From contig NZ_WUEG01000008.1 in assembly GCF_010468565.1 (NCBI RefSeq), positions 1 to 64,000 on the forward strand: DNA of 64,000 nt. The letters are read 5' to 3'. Shown one piece after another: positions 18,324 to 27,934 of the stretch. The stretch is from Allomuricauda sp. TY007 (GTDB taxonomy: Bacteria > Bacteroidota > Bacteroidia > Flavobacteriales > Flavobacteriaceae). The position numbers were made by a program, and so were the translations under genes. The number at the start of each line of letters is the position of its first letter. Positions within the stretch are counted from its first letter, which is position 1. The notes beneath the pieces are model-generated. The model did not search any database and was not told the origin of the DNA. It saw nothing but the letters and a program-made list of their open reading frames with translations.

Positions 18324-21300
18324 ACCTCTCTGCCATAAGCATAAAAAGACCGGTTCTCACCATTGTGATGAACATAACCATTATTCTTTTTGGAATCATT
18401 GGCTACACCTTCTTGGGTGTGCGGGAGTTTCCTTCCATTGACCCCGCCGTGGTTTCCGTCCGCACCAATTATTCCGGTGCCAATGCGGATATCATTGAGT
18501 CACAGATTACGGAGCCACTTGAAAAAGCCATCAACTCCATCGACGGAATCAGGAACATTACGTCTTCCAGCGTTCAAGGATCTAGTTCCATCACCATCGA
18601 ATTTGAATTGGACAAAGATCTGGAAGCTGCCGCCAACGATGTCCGGGACAAGGTTTCGCAATCCCTGCGCAGCCTTCCCGAAGATTTGGACGCCCCTCCC
18701 GTGGTTTCCAAGGCCGATGCCGATGCCGATAGGATCATTTCCATGACCGTACAGAGTGACAACAAGAACATTTTGGAACTTTCCGATTATGCCGAAAATG
18801 TCATTGCGCAACGCATTGAGACCATTCCCGGGGTGAGCGGTGTACAGATATGGGGACAACGCAGGTATGCCATGCGGTTGTGGATAGACCCCTTAAAACT
18901 GGCCTCCTACGGACTTACCGTGGCCGATGTGCGCGCTGCACTTTTGGCCCAAAATATTGAATTGCCCTCTGGAAAACTAACCGGAGAGAATACCGAACTG
19001 ACCGTAAAAACCCTAGGCAACCTCAATACCGAAGAGGAGTTTAACAATATCATCATTTTGGCAGATGGAGAAAAACTAGTGCAGCTCAGCGATATAGGCC
19101 GCGCCAGTCTTGAAGGTGAGAACATGGAAACCAAAATGAGTGACTCGGGACAACCCATGGTGGCCGTTGCCGTGATTCCACAACCGGGCACCAACTATCT
19201 TGAAATTGCAGATGCCTTTTATGAAGAATATGAAAAGCTGCAAAAAGACCTCCCGGAAGATTTTAAACTGAACATTGTTATAGACGACACCGTGTTCGTC
19301 AAAAAAGCAGTCACCGAGGTTGCCGAAACCATTTTGATATCCATCGTTCTGGTTATCTTGGTGATTTATCTATTTTTCAGAAACTGGTCCCTGGCCTTGC
19401 GCCCCTTGCTGGATATTCCGGTTTCCCTTATCGCTACCTTCTTTTTTATGTGGCTCTTGGGATTCTCCGTCAATGTGCTTACCCTATTGGCCATAGTGCT
19501 GGCCACCGGATTGGTGGTGGATGATGGTATCGTGGTCACGGAGAACATTTACAAAAAGATTGAAGAGGGAATGAACCCCATCGAAGCGGCCATAAAAGGT
19601 TCCAAAGAAATCTTTTTTGCCGTTATTTCCATTTCCATCACTTTGGCGGCGGTATTCCTTCCCGTGATTTTTTTGGAAGGATTTGTGGGTCGTCTTTTCA
19701 GAGAGTTTGGGGTTGTTCTAGGCACCGCGGTCTTGGTATCGGCCTTCGTTTCCCTCACGCTCACGCCCATGCTGAACGCCTACCTGACCAAACCCGGAAA
19801 GCAAAGTCGTTCCAAATTCTATCAGGTCACCGAAAAATACTTTGTGGCCATGAACGAGTCCTACAAAAGTGCGCTTGAAAAGTTCATGCAACGAAAATGG
19901 CTCAGTTTCCCCATCCTAATCGGATGTTTAGGATTGATTGTGCTTTTCTACTCCTTACTTCAGAAGGAGACCGCACCGTATGATGACCGTAGCTTTGTCC
20001 GTTTGAGCGTTACGGCACCGGAAGGATCTTCATACGAGTACATGGACAAATTAATGACGGGAATCACGGAACTGATCAATGATTCCATACCCGAAAAAAA
20101 GGTCAGCCTTATTTTGACCTCTCCCGGCTTCGGAACTTCATCGGTGAACAGTGGCCGTGCCAACGTGGCCTTGGTGGACCCTAGCGAACGTGAACGCTCC
20201 CAACATGAAATTGCAGAGGATCTAGGGCAATGGGCCAAAGCTTTTGTCGGAGGACGATCAAATGTATCCGAAAGACCTACGATTTCGGTAAACCGGCGTG
20301 GTGGCCCGCCTATCCAGTTCATCATTCAGGCAAAGAATTTCCAAAAGTTGGAAGAAAAAGTGCCCGAATTCATGGCCGAGGCCGAAAAAGACCCGACCTT
20401 CTCCTTTGTCGATGTCAACCTAAAGTTCAACAAGCCTGAAATCTATGTTTCCATCGATAGGGAAAAAGCGGAAAGCCTTGGGGTTTCTGTCAGGGACGTG
20501 GCACAGACCCTCCAACTTTCCTTGAGCGGTCAGCGTTTTGGCTATTTTTTGATGAACGGAAAACAATATCAGGTCATTGGACAGTTCGACAAGCAGGATC
20601 GGAACGAACCCACAGACCTTACCTCCATTTTTGTAAAAAACAAAGAAGGTCAGCTCATCCAGTTGGACAACTTGGTGACCACCGAAGAACACAGTAGTCC
20701 GCCACAATTGTTCCACAACAACAGATATATGTCCGCCACCGTTTCGGCAAACTTGGCACCTGGTAAGAGCATCGGGGATGGAATCGACGCCATGAATGCC
20801 ATAAAGGACAGGGTGCTCGATGATTCATTCACCACCGATCTTGGTGGAGAATCACGTGATTTTGTGGAAAGTAGCTCCAACACGGCCTTTGCCTTTGGTT
20901 TGGCTTTTCTCTTGATATTTTTGATTCTGGCCGCCCAGTTTGAAAGTTTTATCGATCCCATTATCATTATCCTCACCGTGCCCATGGCCGTTGCAGGAGC
21001 CATGTTCTCTCTATGGTTGTTTGGGGAAACCTGGAACATTTTTAGTCAGATCGGAACTATCATGCTCATTGGACTGGTAACCAAAAATGGCATCCTCATT
21101 GTGGAATTTGCCAATCAGTTGCAGGAAGAAGATGAAACCATCTCCAAAATGGAAGCCATCATGAAGGCCTCGGTATCGAGATTACGCCCCATTTTGATGA
21201 CCAGTCTTACCATTGCATTGGGAGCATTGCCGATAGCACTGTCACTGGGAGCAGCATCCACGAGCCGGACCGGCATGGGAGTGGTGATTATTGGTGGCAC

Positions 21301-21418
21301 GTTGTTTTCTTTAGTGCTCACCCTGTTCATCATTCCGGCATTGTACCTGATGTGGTCCAGAAAAAAAGTAGTACGTCCTGAATTCAAAAACCTTGAACTT
21401 TCCTCACATGGGCATTAA
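18320..21418 (+). CDS. RND efflux pump, HAE1 family
   Basis: This 1032-residue AcrB-like inner-membrane exporter has 12 predicted helices in two repeats with two large periplasmic loops. The TM4 proton-relay pair is intact (LVVDDGIVVTENI) and the TM10 Lys is present (LVTKNGILIVEFANQ). Compared with the pump at 7167-10436 it lacks the long charged C-terminal tail and keeps the DD pair, so the two are distinct subfamilies rather than a recent duplication. It is the middle gene of adaptor-pump-channel, overlapping the adaptor gene and nearly touching the channel gene. Confidence 0.95.
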   Translation: MNLSAISIKRPVLTIVMNITIILFGIIGYTFLGVREFPSIDPAVVSVRTNYSGANADIIESQITEPLEKAINSIDGIRNITSSSVQGSSSITIEFELDKDLEAAANDVRDKVSQSLRSLPEDLDAPPVVSKADADADRIISMTVQSDNKNILELSDYAENVIAQRIETIPGVSGVQIWGQRRYAMRLWIDPLKLASYGLTVADVRAALLAQNIELPSGKLTGENTELTVKTLGNLNTEEEFNNIIILADGEKLVQLSDIGRASLEGENMETKMSDSGQPMVAVAVIPQPGTNYLEIADAFYEEYEKLQKDLPEDFKLNIVIDDTVFVKKAVTEVAETILISIVLVILVIYLFFRNWSLALRPLLDIPVSLIATFFFMWLLGFSVNVLTLLAIVLATGLVVDDGIVVTENIYKKIEEGMNPIEAAIKGSKEIFFAVISISITLAAVFLPVIFLEGFVGRLFREFGVVLGTAVLVSAFVSLTLTPMLNAYLTKPGKQSRSKFYQVTEKYFVAMNESYKSALEKFMQRKWLSFPILIGCLGLIVLFYSLLQKETAPYDDRSFVRLSVTAPEGSSYEYMDKLMTGITELINDSIPEKKVSLILTSPGFGTSSVNSGRANVALVDPSERERSQHEIAEDLGQWAKAFVGGRSNVSERPTISVNRRGGPPIQFIIQAKNFQKLEEKVPEFMAEAEKDPTFSFVDVNLKFNKPEIYVSIDREKAESLGVSVRDVAQTLQLSLSGQRFGYFLMNGKQYQVIGQFDKQDRNEPTDLTSIFVKNKEGQLIQLDNLVTTEEHSSPPQLFHNNRYMSATVSANLAPGKSIGDGIDAMNAIKDRVLDDSFTTDLGGESRDFVESSSNTAFAFGLAFLLIFLILAAQFESFIDPIIIILTVPMAVAGAMFSLWLFGETWNIFSQIGTIMLIGLVTKNGILIVEFANQLQEEDETISKMEAIMKASVSRLRPILMTSLTIALGALPIALSLGAASTSRTGMGVVIIGGTLFSLVLTLFIIPALYLMWSRKKVVRPEFKNLELSSHGH

Positions 21419-21419
21419 A

Positions 21420-22718
21420 ATGAGATTACGTATTTTGATATTTATCATGGGAAGTGTTTTTTGTGCAGAAGCACAGGAAGTCCTTACTGTGCAGGAAGCC
21501 GTCAAAATTGCCCTCGACAACAATTATCAGATAAAAACAGCACAAAACGAACTAAAAATAGATGAGCTGGGAGCTACCCTTGGGCAAGCAGGGATACTTC
21601 CAACGCTGGACGCAAATCTATCGGACAACAACAGCATTCAGAATTTATCCCAGCTACGAAACGATGGTACCCTTCAGGAAAGGGACAATGTAAAGAACAG
21701 CAGCTTAAATTACGGTGTAGCTTTGGAATGGACCGTTTTTGACGGCTTGCGCATGTTTGCCAACTTTGAGCAGTTGAAGGAAACCAAAAAATTGGGTGAG
21801 GCCGAACTGAAGCAGGCCATCTTGACGACAGTGGGCGAGGTTATGATCACTTATTACGATTTGGTTCAACAGCAACAGCAATTATCGGCCTTGGACAGTA
21901 CCCTCATCATATCAGAACAGCGCGTGGAGTTGGCACAGAACCGTTTTACCATAGGTAAGGCTTCCAAATTGGAGGTTTTAAATGCCCAAGTGGACCTGAA
22001 CACGGACCAAACCTTGATGCAACGACAACAAGAACTTTATAAGAACACCAAGATCCAGTTGAACGAACAATTGGCCCGTGACCTGAAGATTGATTTTAAA
22101 GTAGTTCCTGAAATTTTTGTGGATCAGAAACTGGCACTGGACGAACTGGAGACCAAGGTAGCTTCGGAGAATCCCCAGTTACAGGCCGAAAAAATAAATA
22201 AGCGCATCAGTGAACTGGAGCTCAAACAGATCAAGGCGGCGCGATATCCCTCCATATTTGTGACTTCTGGATATAACATCGGTAGCTCCAAATCGGAGTT
22301 GGGCTTTGCCATAAGCTCGGAATCAAGGGGATTCAATTATGGGTTTGGTGCCACGCTCAACCTGTTTGATGGTTTTAACCAGAACCGGAACGAAAAAATT
22401 GGTAAAGTTGCTTTGGAGAATGCAGAAATTGCCATTGCCCAACAAGAACAGGCCTTAAGTTCCTTGGTGAACACCACGTATCAGACCTATTTGACCAATA
22501 TCAGCTTGATGGAACTCGAAGAAAGAAACGAGGCCATTGCCAAGGAAAACCTGGACATCACGGTGGAAAAATACCGCATCGGCATCATACCCACCATAGA
22601 GTTTAGGACGGCACAGCTCAACTACATCAATGCAAGTGTGCGTCTGAGCAATGCAAAGTTCCAGGCCAAACTTTCGGAAATCGTGCTAAAACAACTGGCC
22701 GGGGATTTGGAGATATAG
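21420..22718 (+). CDS. TolC-family outer-membrane efflux protein
   Basis: This 432-residue channel has a cleavable signal peptide (MRLRILIFIMGSVFCAEAQ) rather than a lipobox. The mature protein opens with VLTVQEAVKIALDNN, the usual first helix of TolC proteins. It has two OEP repeats rich in Ala, Gln and Leu, and the terminal repeat includes YRIGIIPTIEFRTAQLNYINA. I chose the ATG at 21420, two bases after the pump stop; the in-frame TTG at 21393 and ATG at 21408 would overlap the pump and spoil the signal peptide. Last gene of the operon. Confidence 0.93.
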   Translation: MRLRILIFIMGSVFCAEAQEVLTVQEAVKIALDNNYQIKTAQNELKIDELGATLGQAGILPTLDANLSDNNSIQNLSQLRNDGTLQERDNVKNSSLNYGVALEWTVFDGLRMFANFEQLKETKKLGEAELKQAILTTVGEVMITYYDLVQQQQQLSALDSTLIISEQRVELAQNRFTIGKASKLEVLNAQVDLNTDQTLMQRQQELYKNTKIQLNEQLARDLKIDFKVVPEIFVDQKLALDELETKVASENPQLQAEKINKRISELELKQIKAARYPSIFVTSGYNIGSSKSELGFAISSESRGFNYGFGATLNLFDGFNQNRNEKIGKVALENAEIAIAQQEQALSSLVNTTYQTYLTNISLMELEERNEAIAKENLDITVEKYRIGIIPTIEFRTAQLNYINASVRLSNAKFQAKLSEIVLKQLAGDLEI

Positions 22719-22723
22719 CATTG

Positions 22724-22749
22724 AAAAAACCCGCTCCAAAAGGAACGGG
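22724..22749 (-). terminator. Terminator of the arabinose operon, also closing the RND operon
   Basis: On the minus strand CCCGTTCC and GGAGCGGG form an 8-bp stem (one G-T pair) with a TTTT loop, followed by six T. It stands between two converging operons. Confidence 0.7.
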
Positions 22750-22869
22750 CATTTGTTCTTCATATTTAATCGCACCCTATTATGTGTTGCTGTGCATCCA
22801 ACAACTCTTGTGATTTATCTTTTGTTAGCTACAAGAGTGCAAATCTTTTAAAAAATATTTGCTCAGATA

Positions 22870-24489
22870 CTATTTACCATTAAACCATATCATCACATAG
22901 GCAACGATAGCTATAATAATGACAGAAATGGCAATATCTTTCCAATTGTAACTGCTTTTGTTCTTCTTTCTTTCTTCATCGGAAATAGTGGCATAGGTAA
23001 GGTTCTTTAGCTTTTCATCTGATGGTGCCGGGGTAGCATAACTCACGACCACAATCAATATAATGCAGAAAAGGAAGAACCATGATGCAAAGGACAAGAA
23101 GTTCATATCCCCTAAAAGGAACCAGAAACTTCCGGGATCCAATGAATCTTTGACCAATTCAAGGACAATCCTTAAAGCTCCAACGATAAATCCAACCACC
23201 ATGGTTACAAATGCGCCTTGAGAGTTGATTCGCTTATGGAAAATACCCAGTAAGAACACCGCCGTAATTGGAGGCGCAATATAAGATTGAACGCTTTGCA
23301 GATATTCGTAGAGCACTCCTGAGATATTGGCCATGATCGGAATCCAAATAATACCGATAATCACCACTATTACGGTAGCGATCTGTCCTGTTCTTACCAA
23401 TTTTTTCTCTGGCGTATTGGGTCTTAATTTTTTATAGATATCCACCGTAAACAAAGTAGAACACGAATTAAATACTGAGGCCAAGGAGCTCATTAAAGCG
23501 GCCAAAAGACCTGCTGCTACCAACCCCCGAAGTCCTGATGGCAACAAGTTACTCATTAAAACCGGAAACGCTTCGTCTGGACTGTCCCAATGCAATTCCC
23601 CTCTCATTTTCAAGGTAAGGGCAATCACACCCGGAATCAAGAACAAGAATACCGGAAAGAGCTTCAACAAAGCACCGAAAATAGTACCTCTCCTACCCTC
23701 TTTGATGTTTTTTGCGGTTAAGGCACGCTGCACGATATACTGGTCCGTACACCAATACCAAATACCGGTAATGGTACTGGCAATTAAAAGTGATGGCCAA
23801 GGAAAATCAGGATCTGATGCCGACCTCCACATGTTAAGGTATTCAGGAGTAACGGTTTCTTTCATACTTTCCCATCCACCTACGTGGTCCAAACCAATAA
23901 ATGTTAAGGCTGCGGCCCCTATTACCAAGATAATGGCCTGTAGTGTTTCGGTATATACCACGGCACGCATGCCTCCAAGCACAGTGTAAACCCCTGTAAG
24001 CACAACAGTTGCTATGGCACCTGTCCAAAAATCGATACCAAGGAGTGCGGAAACCACTACCCCACCAGCATAAATGGTCACGGAGATTTTGGTAAGCACG
24101 TAGGCCACAATCGAGAAGACGGATAGGATCCATCTGGCTCTTGCATCAAAACGTTTTTCCAAAAACTCGGGCATGGTAAACACTCCCGCTCTTGCGTAGA
24201 AGGGCAAGAATACCCAACCCAAAATCAAGACAATCCAAGCCTGGATTTCGTAAATCAGCATGGGCAAACGGTCGCCGGCACCCGCTCCTGCGAGTCCCAC
24301 AACGTGCTCCGAACCGATGTTCGATGCAAAAATGGAGGCACCGACCACAAACCATCCCACATTTCTGCCCGCCAAAAAGTAATCTTCGGTGTTGTTTTCC
24401 TTTTTTCGAATAACCCATAGGGCAATCCCTAGAAGCACCAAGAAATAGATGGATATCGCAATCCAATCAAAAGTATCCAATGTCTGCAT
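22870..24489 (-). CDS. Sodium:solute (sugar) symporter, SSS family
   Basis: This 539-residue inner-membrane symporter of the SGLT type has about 13-14 hydrophobic segments. The family motif region is seen at SIFASNIGSEHVVGLAGAGA near the second helix, and RAVVYTETLQAIILVIGA near the middle matches the SSS signature. As the last gene of the arabinose operon, 10 bases after the mutarotase gene, it is the likely carrier for free L-arabinose across the inner membrane. Substrate is inferred from context; family is firm. Confidence 0.93.
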   Translation of the reverse strand: MQTLDTFDWIAISIYFLVLLGIALWVIRKKENNTEDYFLAGRNVGWFVVGASIFASNIGSEHVVGLAGAGAGDRLPMLIYEIQAWIVLILGWVFLPFYARAGVFTMPEFLEKRFDARARWILSVFSIVAYVLTKISVTIYAGGVVVSALLGIDFWTGAIATVVLTGVYTVLGGMRAVVYTETLQAIILVIGAAALTFIGLDHVGGWESMKETVTPEYLNMWRSASDPDFPWPSLLIASTITGIWYWCTDQYIVQRALTAKNIKEGRRGTIFGALLKLFPVFLFLIPGVIALTLKMRGELHWDSPDEAFPVLMSNLLPSGLRGLVAAGLLAALMSSLASVFNSCSTLFTVDIYKKLRPNTPEKKLVRTGQIATVIVVIIGIIWIPIMANISGVLYEYLQSVQSYIAPPITAVFLLGIFHKRINSQGAFVTMVVGFIVGALRIVLELVKDSLDPGSFWFLLGDMNFLSFASWFFLFCIILIVVVSYATPAPSDEKLKNLTYATISDEERKKNKSSYNWKDIAISVIIIAIVAYVMIWFNGK

Positions 24490-24499
24490 AACGGTTTAT

Positions 24500-25687
24500 C
24501 TATTTGGTTGATAGTTTGAACATGGTCCTAGAAGAATAGGTTTCTCCAGGATTTAATCTTACCGAAGGAAAATCGGCTTGGTTTGGGCTATCTGGATAAT
24601 GTTGTGTTTCCAGGCAAAATCCTGAACGCTTCACATAAGTACCTCCAGTTTGTGCAGGCAATGTCCCATCCAAAAAGTTTCCGCTGTAAAACTGTATGCC
24701 CGGCTCATTGGTATACACCTCTAACAATCTACCCGTGTTGGGATGGTACGCCGAAGCTGCCAAACCAAAATCTTCTTCTCCCTCGTTAAGCACCCAACAA
24801 TGATCATATCCTTTGCCAAGATCTAATTGCTCGTTATCGGCTTCAATCTCCTTACCAATTAATTTAGGCTCCTTAAAATCAAAAGGGGTTCCTGCCACCT
24901 CTCTGAATTCGCCAGTAGGAATCAAACCTCCATCAACAGGTAAATATGCATCGGCGTTCAAATAAATCTCATGATCTAAAATTTGTTTGGAAAGTTGTCC
25001 GGAAAGATTAAAGTAGCTGTGTTGTGTCAAGTTGACAACAGTTGGTTTGTCCGTTACCGCTTCATATTGGATGTCCAATGCATTATCTGCAGTAAGCGTA
25101 TAGGTCACTTTTACGTCCAATTTTCCAGGGTATCCTTCTTCTCCATCTTGACTGGTATAAGTAAGCTCAACATTCGCACCTTTATCGGTATTTTTAGCTA
25201 CACCGTTCCATACCACTTTATCAAAACCTTTTTCTCCACCATGAAGATGATTGTCCCCATCGTTCGTGGCCAGAGTGTAGGTCTCTCCATCCAAAGAAAA
25301 CTTCCCATTGGCAATACGGTTCCCATATCGGCCAATAAGTGCCCCAAAGTATGGGCTACCATCAAGGTATTGTTCCAAACTATCAAAACCTAGGACTATA
25401 TCCTCATAGTTTCCTTGTTTATCGGGGGCCGTCCAACGGGTAATGATACCACCATAGGTGATAACATCCACTTCCATTCCAGCTTCGTTTTTCAAAGTGA
25501 ACTTCTTCACTTTTGTGCCATCTGGCATTTCCCCAAATATGGTTTCTTCAATGGGGTTTTGTTCACTTTCAGTTTTTGCGGTTTCCATTTCTGACTGGTT
25601 TTCTTTTTTGTTTTGCTTACAGCCTATAGTTGTAAAGACCAAAAGTAAAACACAGTAAAATATAGAAGGTTTGGCTATCCTCATCAT
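24500..25687 (-). CDS. Aldose 1-epimerase (mutarotase), lipoprotein
   Basis: This 395-residue GalM-family enzyme interconverts alpha and beta anomers of aldoses. The lipoprotein signal ends in TIGC (Cys 23), so it works in the periplasm or at a membrane surface, unlike cytosolic E. coli GalM. Substrate-binding and catalytic residues are visible: GRYGNRIANG, the His of NHLHGG, the His of TQHSYFNLSG, and the Glu of LETQHYPDSPNQ near the end. It lies between araA and the SSS symporter. Glycosidases release one anomer of arabinose, and this enzyme probably equilibrates it for uptake or isomerisation. Confidence 0.92.
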   Translation of the reverse strand: MMRIAKPSIFYCVLLLVFTTIGCKQNKKENQSEMETAKTESEQNPIEETIFGEMPDGTKVKKFTLKNEAGMEVDVITYGGIITRWTAPDKQGNYEDIVLGFDSLEQYLDGSPYFGALIGRYGNRIANGKFSLDGETYTLATNDGDNHLHGGEKGFDKVVWNGVAKNTDKGANVELTYTSQDGEEGYPGKLDVKVTYTLTADNALDIQYEAVTDKPTVVNLTQHSYFNLSGQLSKQILDHEIYLNADAYLPVDGGLIPTGEFREVAGTPFDFKEPKLIGKEIEADNEQLDLGKGYDHCWVLNEGEEDFGLAASAYHPNTGRLLEVYTNEPGIQFYSGNFLDGTLPAQTGGTYVKRSGFCLETQHYPDSPNQADFPSVRLNPGETYSSRTMFKLSTK

Positions 25688-25709
25688 TTATAGTTTTATG
25701 TTAGTTTGA

Positions 25710-27215
25710 TTACATTCCATGCTGAAACAAATGATAGTATGCTTCGTTGGCGTGGAGCTGATCTTTAAATGCTCTAAGTTTCGTGTCCGAATCTATAACT
25801 AAAAGTTCTATTCCGAAAATATCGGCGAAGTCTTCCATGTATTCGGTAGTCAATGCTTGCGTATACACGGTATGGTGCGCTCCACCAGCATGAATCCATG
25901 CGGTAGCGGCAACATCCAGATTCGGTTTTGCGTCCCAAAGCACACGTGCCACAGGTAATTTTGGTAAATCGGCCATGGGTTCTACGGCTTCTACTTCGTT
26001 TACGATCAAACGGAACCTGTTTCCCATATCAATCAATGATGCATTCAGCGCTTCTCCCGCTGGTGAATCAAAAACCAATCGCACAGGGTCTTCTTTCCCT
26101 CCAATACCCAAAGGATGCACTTCGCAAGATGGTTTTGCACTTGCAATGGAAGGACAGATCTCCAACATATGCGAGCCCAATACATAATCTTTTTCAGGGG
26201 TGAAGTGGTAGGTATAGTCCTCCATAAACGAAGTTCCACCATCCAATCCTTCGGCCATTACCTTCATGGTTCTTGTAAGAGCGGCAGTTTTCCAGTCACC
26301 TTCACCTCCAAAACCGTATCCATCGGCCATTAAACGTTGTACGGCAAGACCTGGCAATTGTTTTAGGGCACCAAGATTCTCGAAAGTATCAGTAAAGGCC
26401 TTGAATCCGCCATCATCCAAAAAAGTTCTAAGTCCCAACTCAATTTTGGCAGCATCCACCAACGATTGTCTTTGCGCTCCATTTTTTTGGAGTGATTCTG
26501 ATAAATTGTAACTGGCTTCGTATTCTTCAATCAATAGATCAACAGCTTTTTGATCTAATCCATCAATAATATTGGTTATGTCCGATGAATCGTAACCGTT
26601 TACTGCCACACCAAAACGCATTTGAGCGGCGACTTTATCCCCTTCGGTGACAGCAACTTCACGCATGTTGTCACCAATACGGGCGACTTTCATGTGCTGC
26701 AATTCGTCTGCCCCAAAAGCAACTCTCGCCCAAACAGCTAGTTTTTGTTGCACGCGCTCATCTTTCCAATGACCGACCACTACTTTGCGATTTTTGCGCA
26801 TTCTGGACATCATAAATCCAAACTCACGGTCACCATGCGCGGATTGGTTCAGGTTCATAAAGTCCATATCAATATTATCCCAAGGGATTTCAGCATTAAA
26901 TTGCGTATGTAGATGACACAATGGCTTACTCAATATTTTAAGGCCGGCAATCCACATTTTTGCCGGTGAAAAGGTATGCATCCATGCTACCAAACCGATA
27001 CAGGATGGATTGTTGCTTGCTTCACGACAAAGAGCGGTTATTTCTTGCGGTGTGGTAACAATGGGTTTAAAAACCAAGGAGACAGGCAATTTCCCGGCTG
27101 CATTCAAGCCATCAACAATATCTTTTGAATTGCTTGCCACTTGTTTTAAAGTCTCTGGTCCGTACAAATGTTGGCTTCCTGTTACAAACCAGATTTCTTT
27201 TTTAGATATTTTCAT
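25710..27215 (-). CDS. araA: L-arabinose isomerase
   Basis: This 501-residue cytosolic enzyme, the standard length for the family, converts L-arabinose to L-ribulose. The N-terminus [17 protein letters not shown] is diagnostic of Ara[16 protein letters not shown] and the metal-binding region ([12 protein letters not shown], then [12 protein letters not shown]) follow. [13 protein letters not shown] near the C-terminus holds the other metal-binding His residues. It is expressed with araB and araD; the araD stop is 14 bases upstream of its start. Confidence 0.97.
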   Translation of the reverse strand: MKISKKEIWFVTGSQHLYGPETLKQVASNSKDIVDGLNAAGKLPVSLVFKPIVTTPQEITALCREASNNPSCIGLVAWMHTFSPAKMWIAGLKILSKPLCHLHTQFNAEIPWDNIDMDFMNLNQSAHGDREFGFMMSRMRKNRKVVVGHWKDERVQQKLAVWARVAFGADELQHMKVARIGDNMREVAVTEGDKVAAQMRFGVAVNGYDSSDITNIIDGLDQKAVDLLIEEYEASYNLSESLQKNGAQRQSLVDAAKIELGLRTFLDDGGFKAFTDTFENLGALKQLPGLAVQRLMADGYGFGGEGDWKTAALTRTMKVMAEGLDGGTSFMEDYTYHFTPEKDYVLGSHMLEICPSIASAKPSCEVHPLGIGGKEDPVRLVFDSPAGEALNASLIDMGNRFRLIVNEVEAVEPMADLPKLPVARVLWDAKPNLDVAATAWIHAGGAHHTVYTQALTTEYMEDFADIFGIELLVIDSDTKLRAFKDQLHANEAYYHLFQHGM

Positions 27216-27229
27216 TTACTGTAATTTTT

Positions 27230-27931
27230 TTATTGACCGTAGTAAGCATTTTTTCCGTGCTTACGTTCGTAGTGTTTTTTTATTAGTGAATCTTTTAGTC
27301 TAGGCGCTTGGGGGTTTATCTGTAAGGTCAAGTAGGCCATTTGGGCCACTGTCTCCAACACTTTGGTATTGTAAACCGCCTTGGCCGCGTTTTTGCCCCA
27401 AGCAAATGGGCCATGGTTTCCAATGAGTATCATTTCAACCTCGTTGTAATCCAAATTTCTTTCCTTGAAGCAATCCAAGATTTGGATGCCCGTATTGTGC
27501 TCGTAATTTCCTTCAATCAGTTCATCTGCCATCGGCGGGGCACAGGGAATATCTTGTGTAAGGTGATCGGCATGTGTGGTTCCAAAAATTGGAATATCCC
27601 TTTGCGCCTGCGCCCAGGAAACGGAATACATGGCATGGGTATGGGCCACTCCACCAATATTTTCCCATTTTTTATAAAGATAACTATGGGTTTTGGTGTC
27701 GGATGATGGCCTAAGGTTTCCTTCAACCACATTATTATCGTAATCCACAATTACGATATCCGCTGGTTTTAGGGTTTCGTATGGCACACCACTGGGTTTT
27801 ATAGCGAAAACAGCATTGTCCCTGTCCACGGCACTTACATTACCAAAGGTGTATATGACCAACCCCAGGGCATTGAGTTCCATGTTCGCCTCGTAGCATT
27901 CTTCCTTAAGCGATTTGTATTTTGAGCTCAT
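27230..27931 (-). CDS. araD: L-ribulose-5-phosphate 4-epimerase
   Basis: This 233-residue class II aldolase-fold, metal-dependent epimerase converts L-ribulose 5-phosphate to D-xylulose 5-phosphate, the entry to the pentose phosphate pathway. It shows GNVSAVDR and KPSGVPYETL, the zinc ligands in VAHTHAMYSVSWAQ and GTTHADHL, and GNHGPFAWG. Length is normal. It starts three bases after araB ends and precedes araA, giving the order araB-araD-araA. Confidence 0.96.
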   Translation of the reverse strand: MSSKYKSLKEECYEANMELNALGLVIYTFGNVSAVDRDNAVFAIKPSGVPYETLKPADIVIVDYDNNVVEGNLRPSSDTKTHSYLYKKWENIGGVAHTHAMYSVSWAQAQRDIPIFGTTHADHLTQDIPCAPPMADELIEGNYEHNTGIQILDCFKERNLDYNEVEMILIGNHGPFAWGKNAAKAVYNTKVLETVAQMAYLTLQINPQAPRLKDSLIKKHYERKHGKNAYYGQ

Positions 27932-27934
27932 GGC

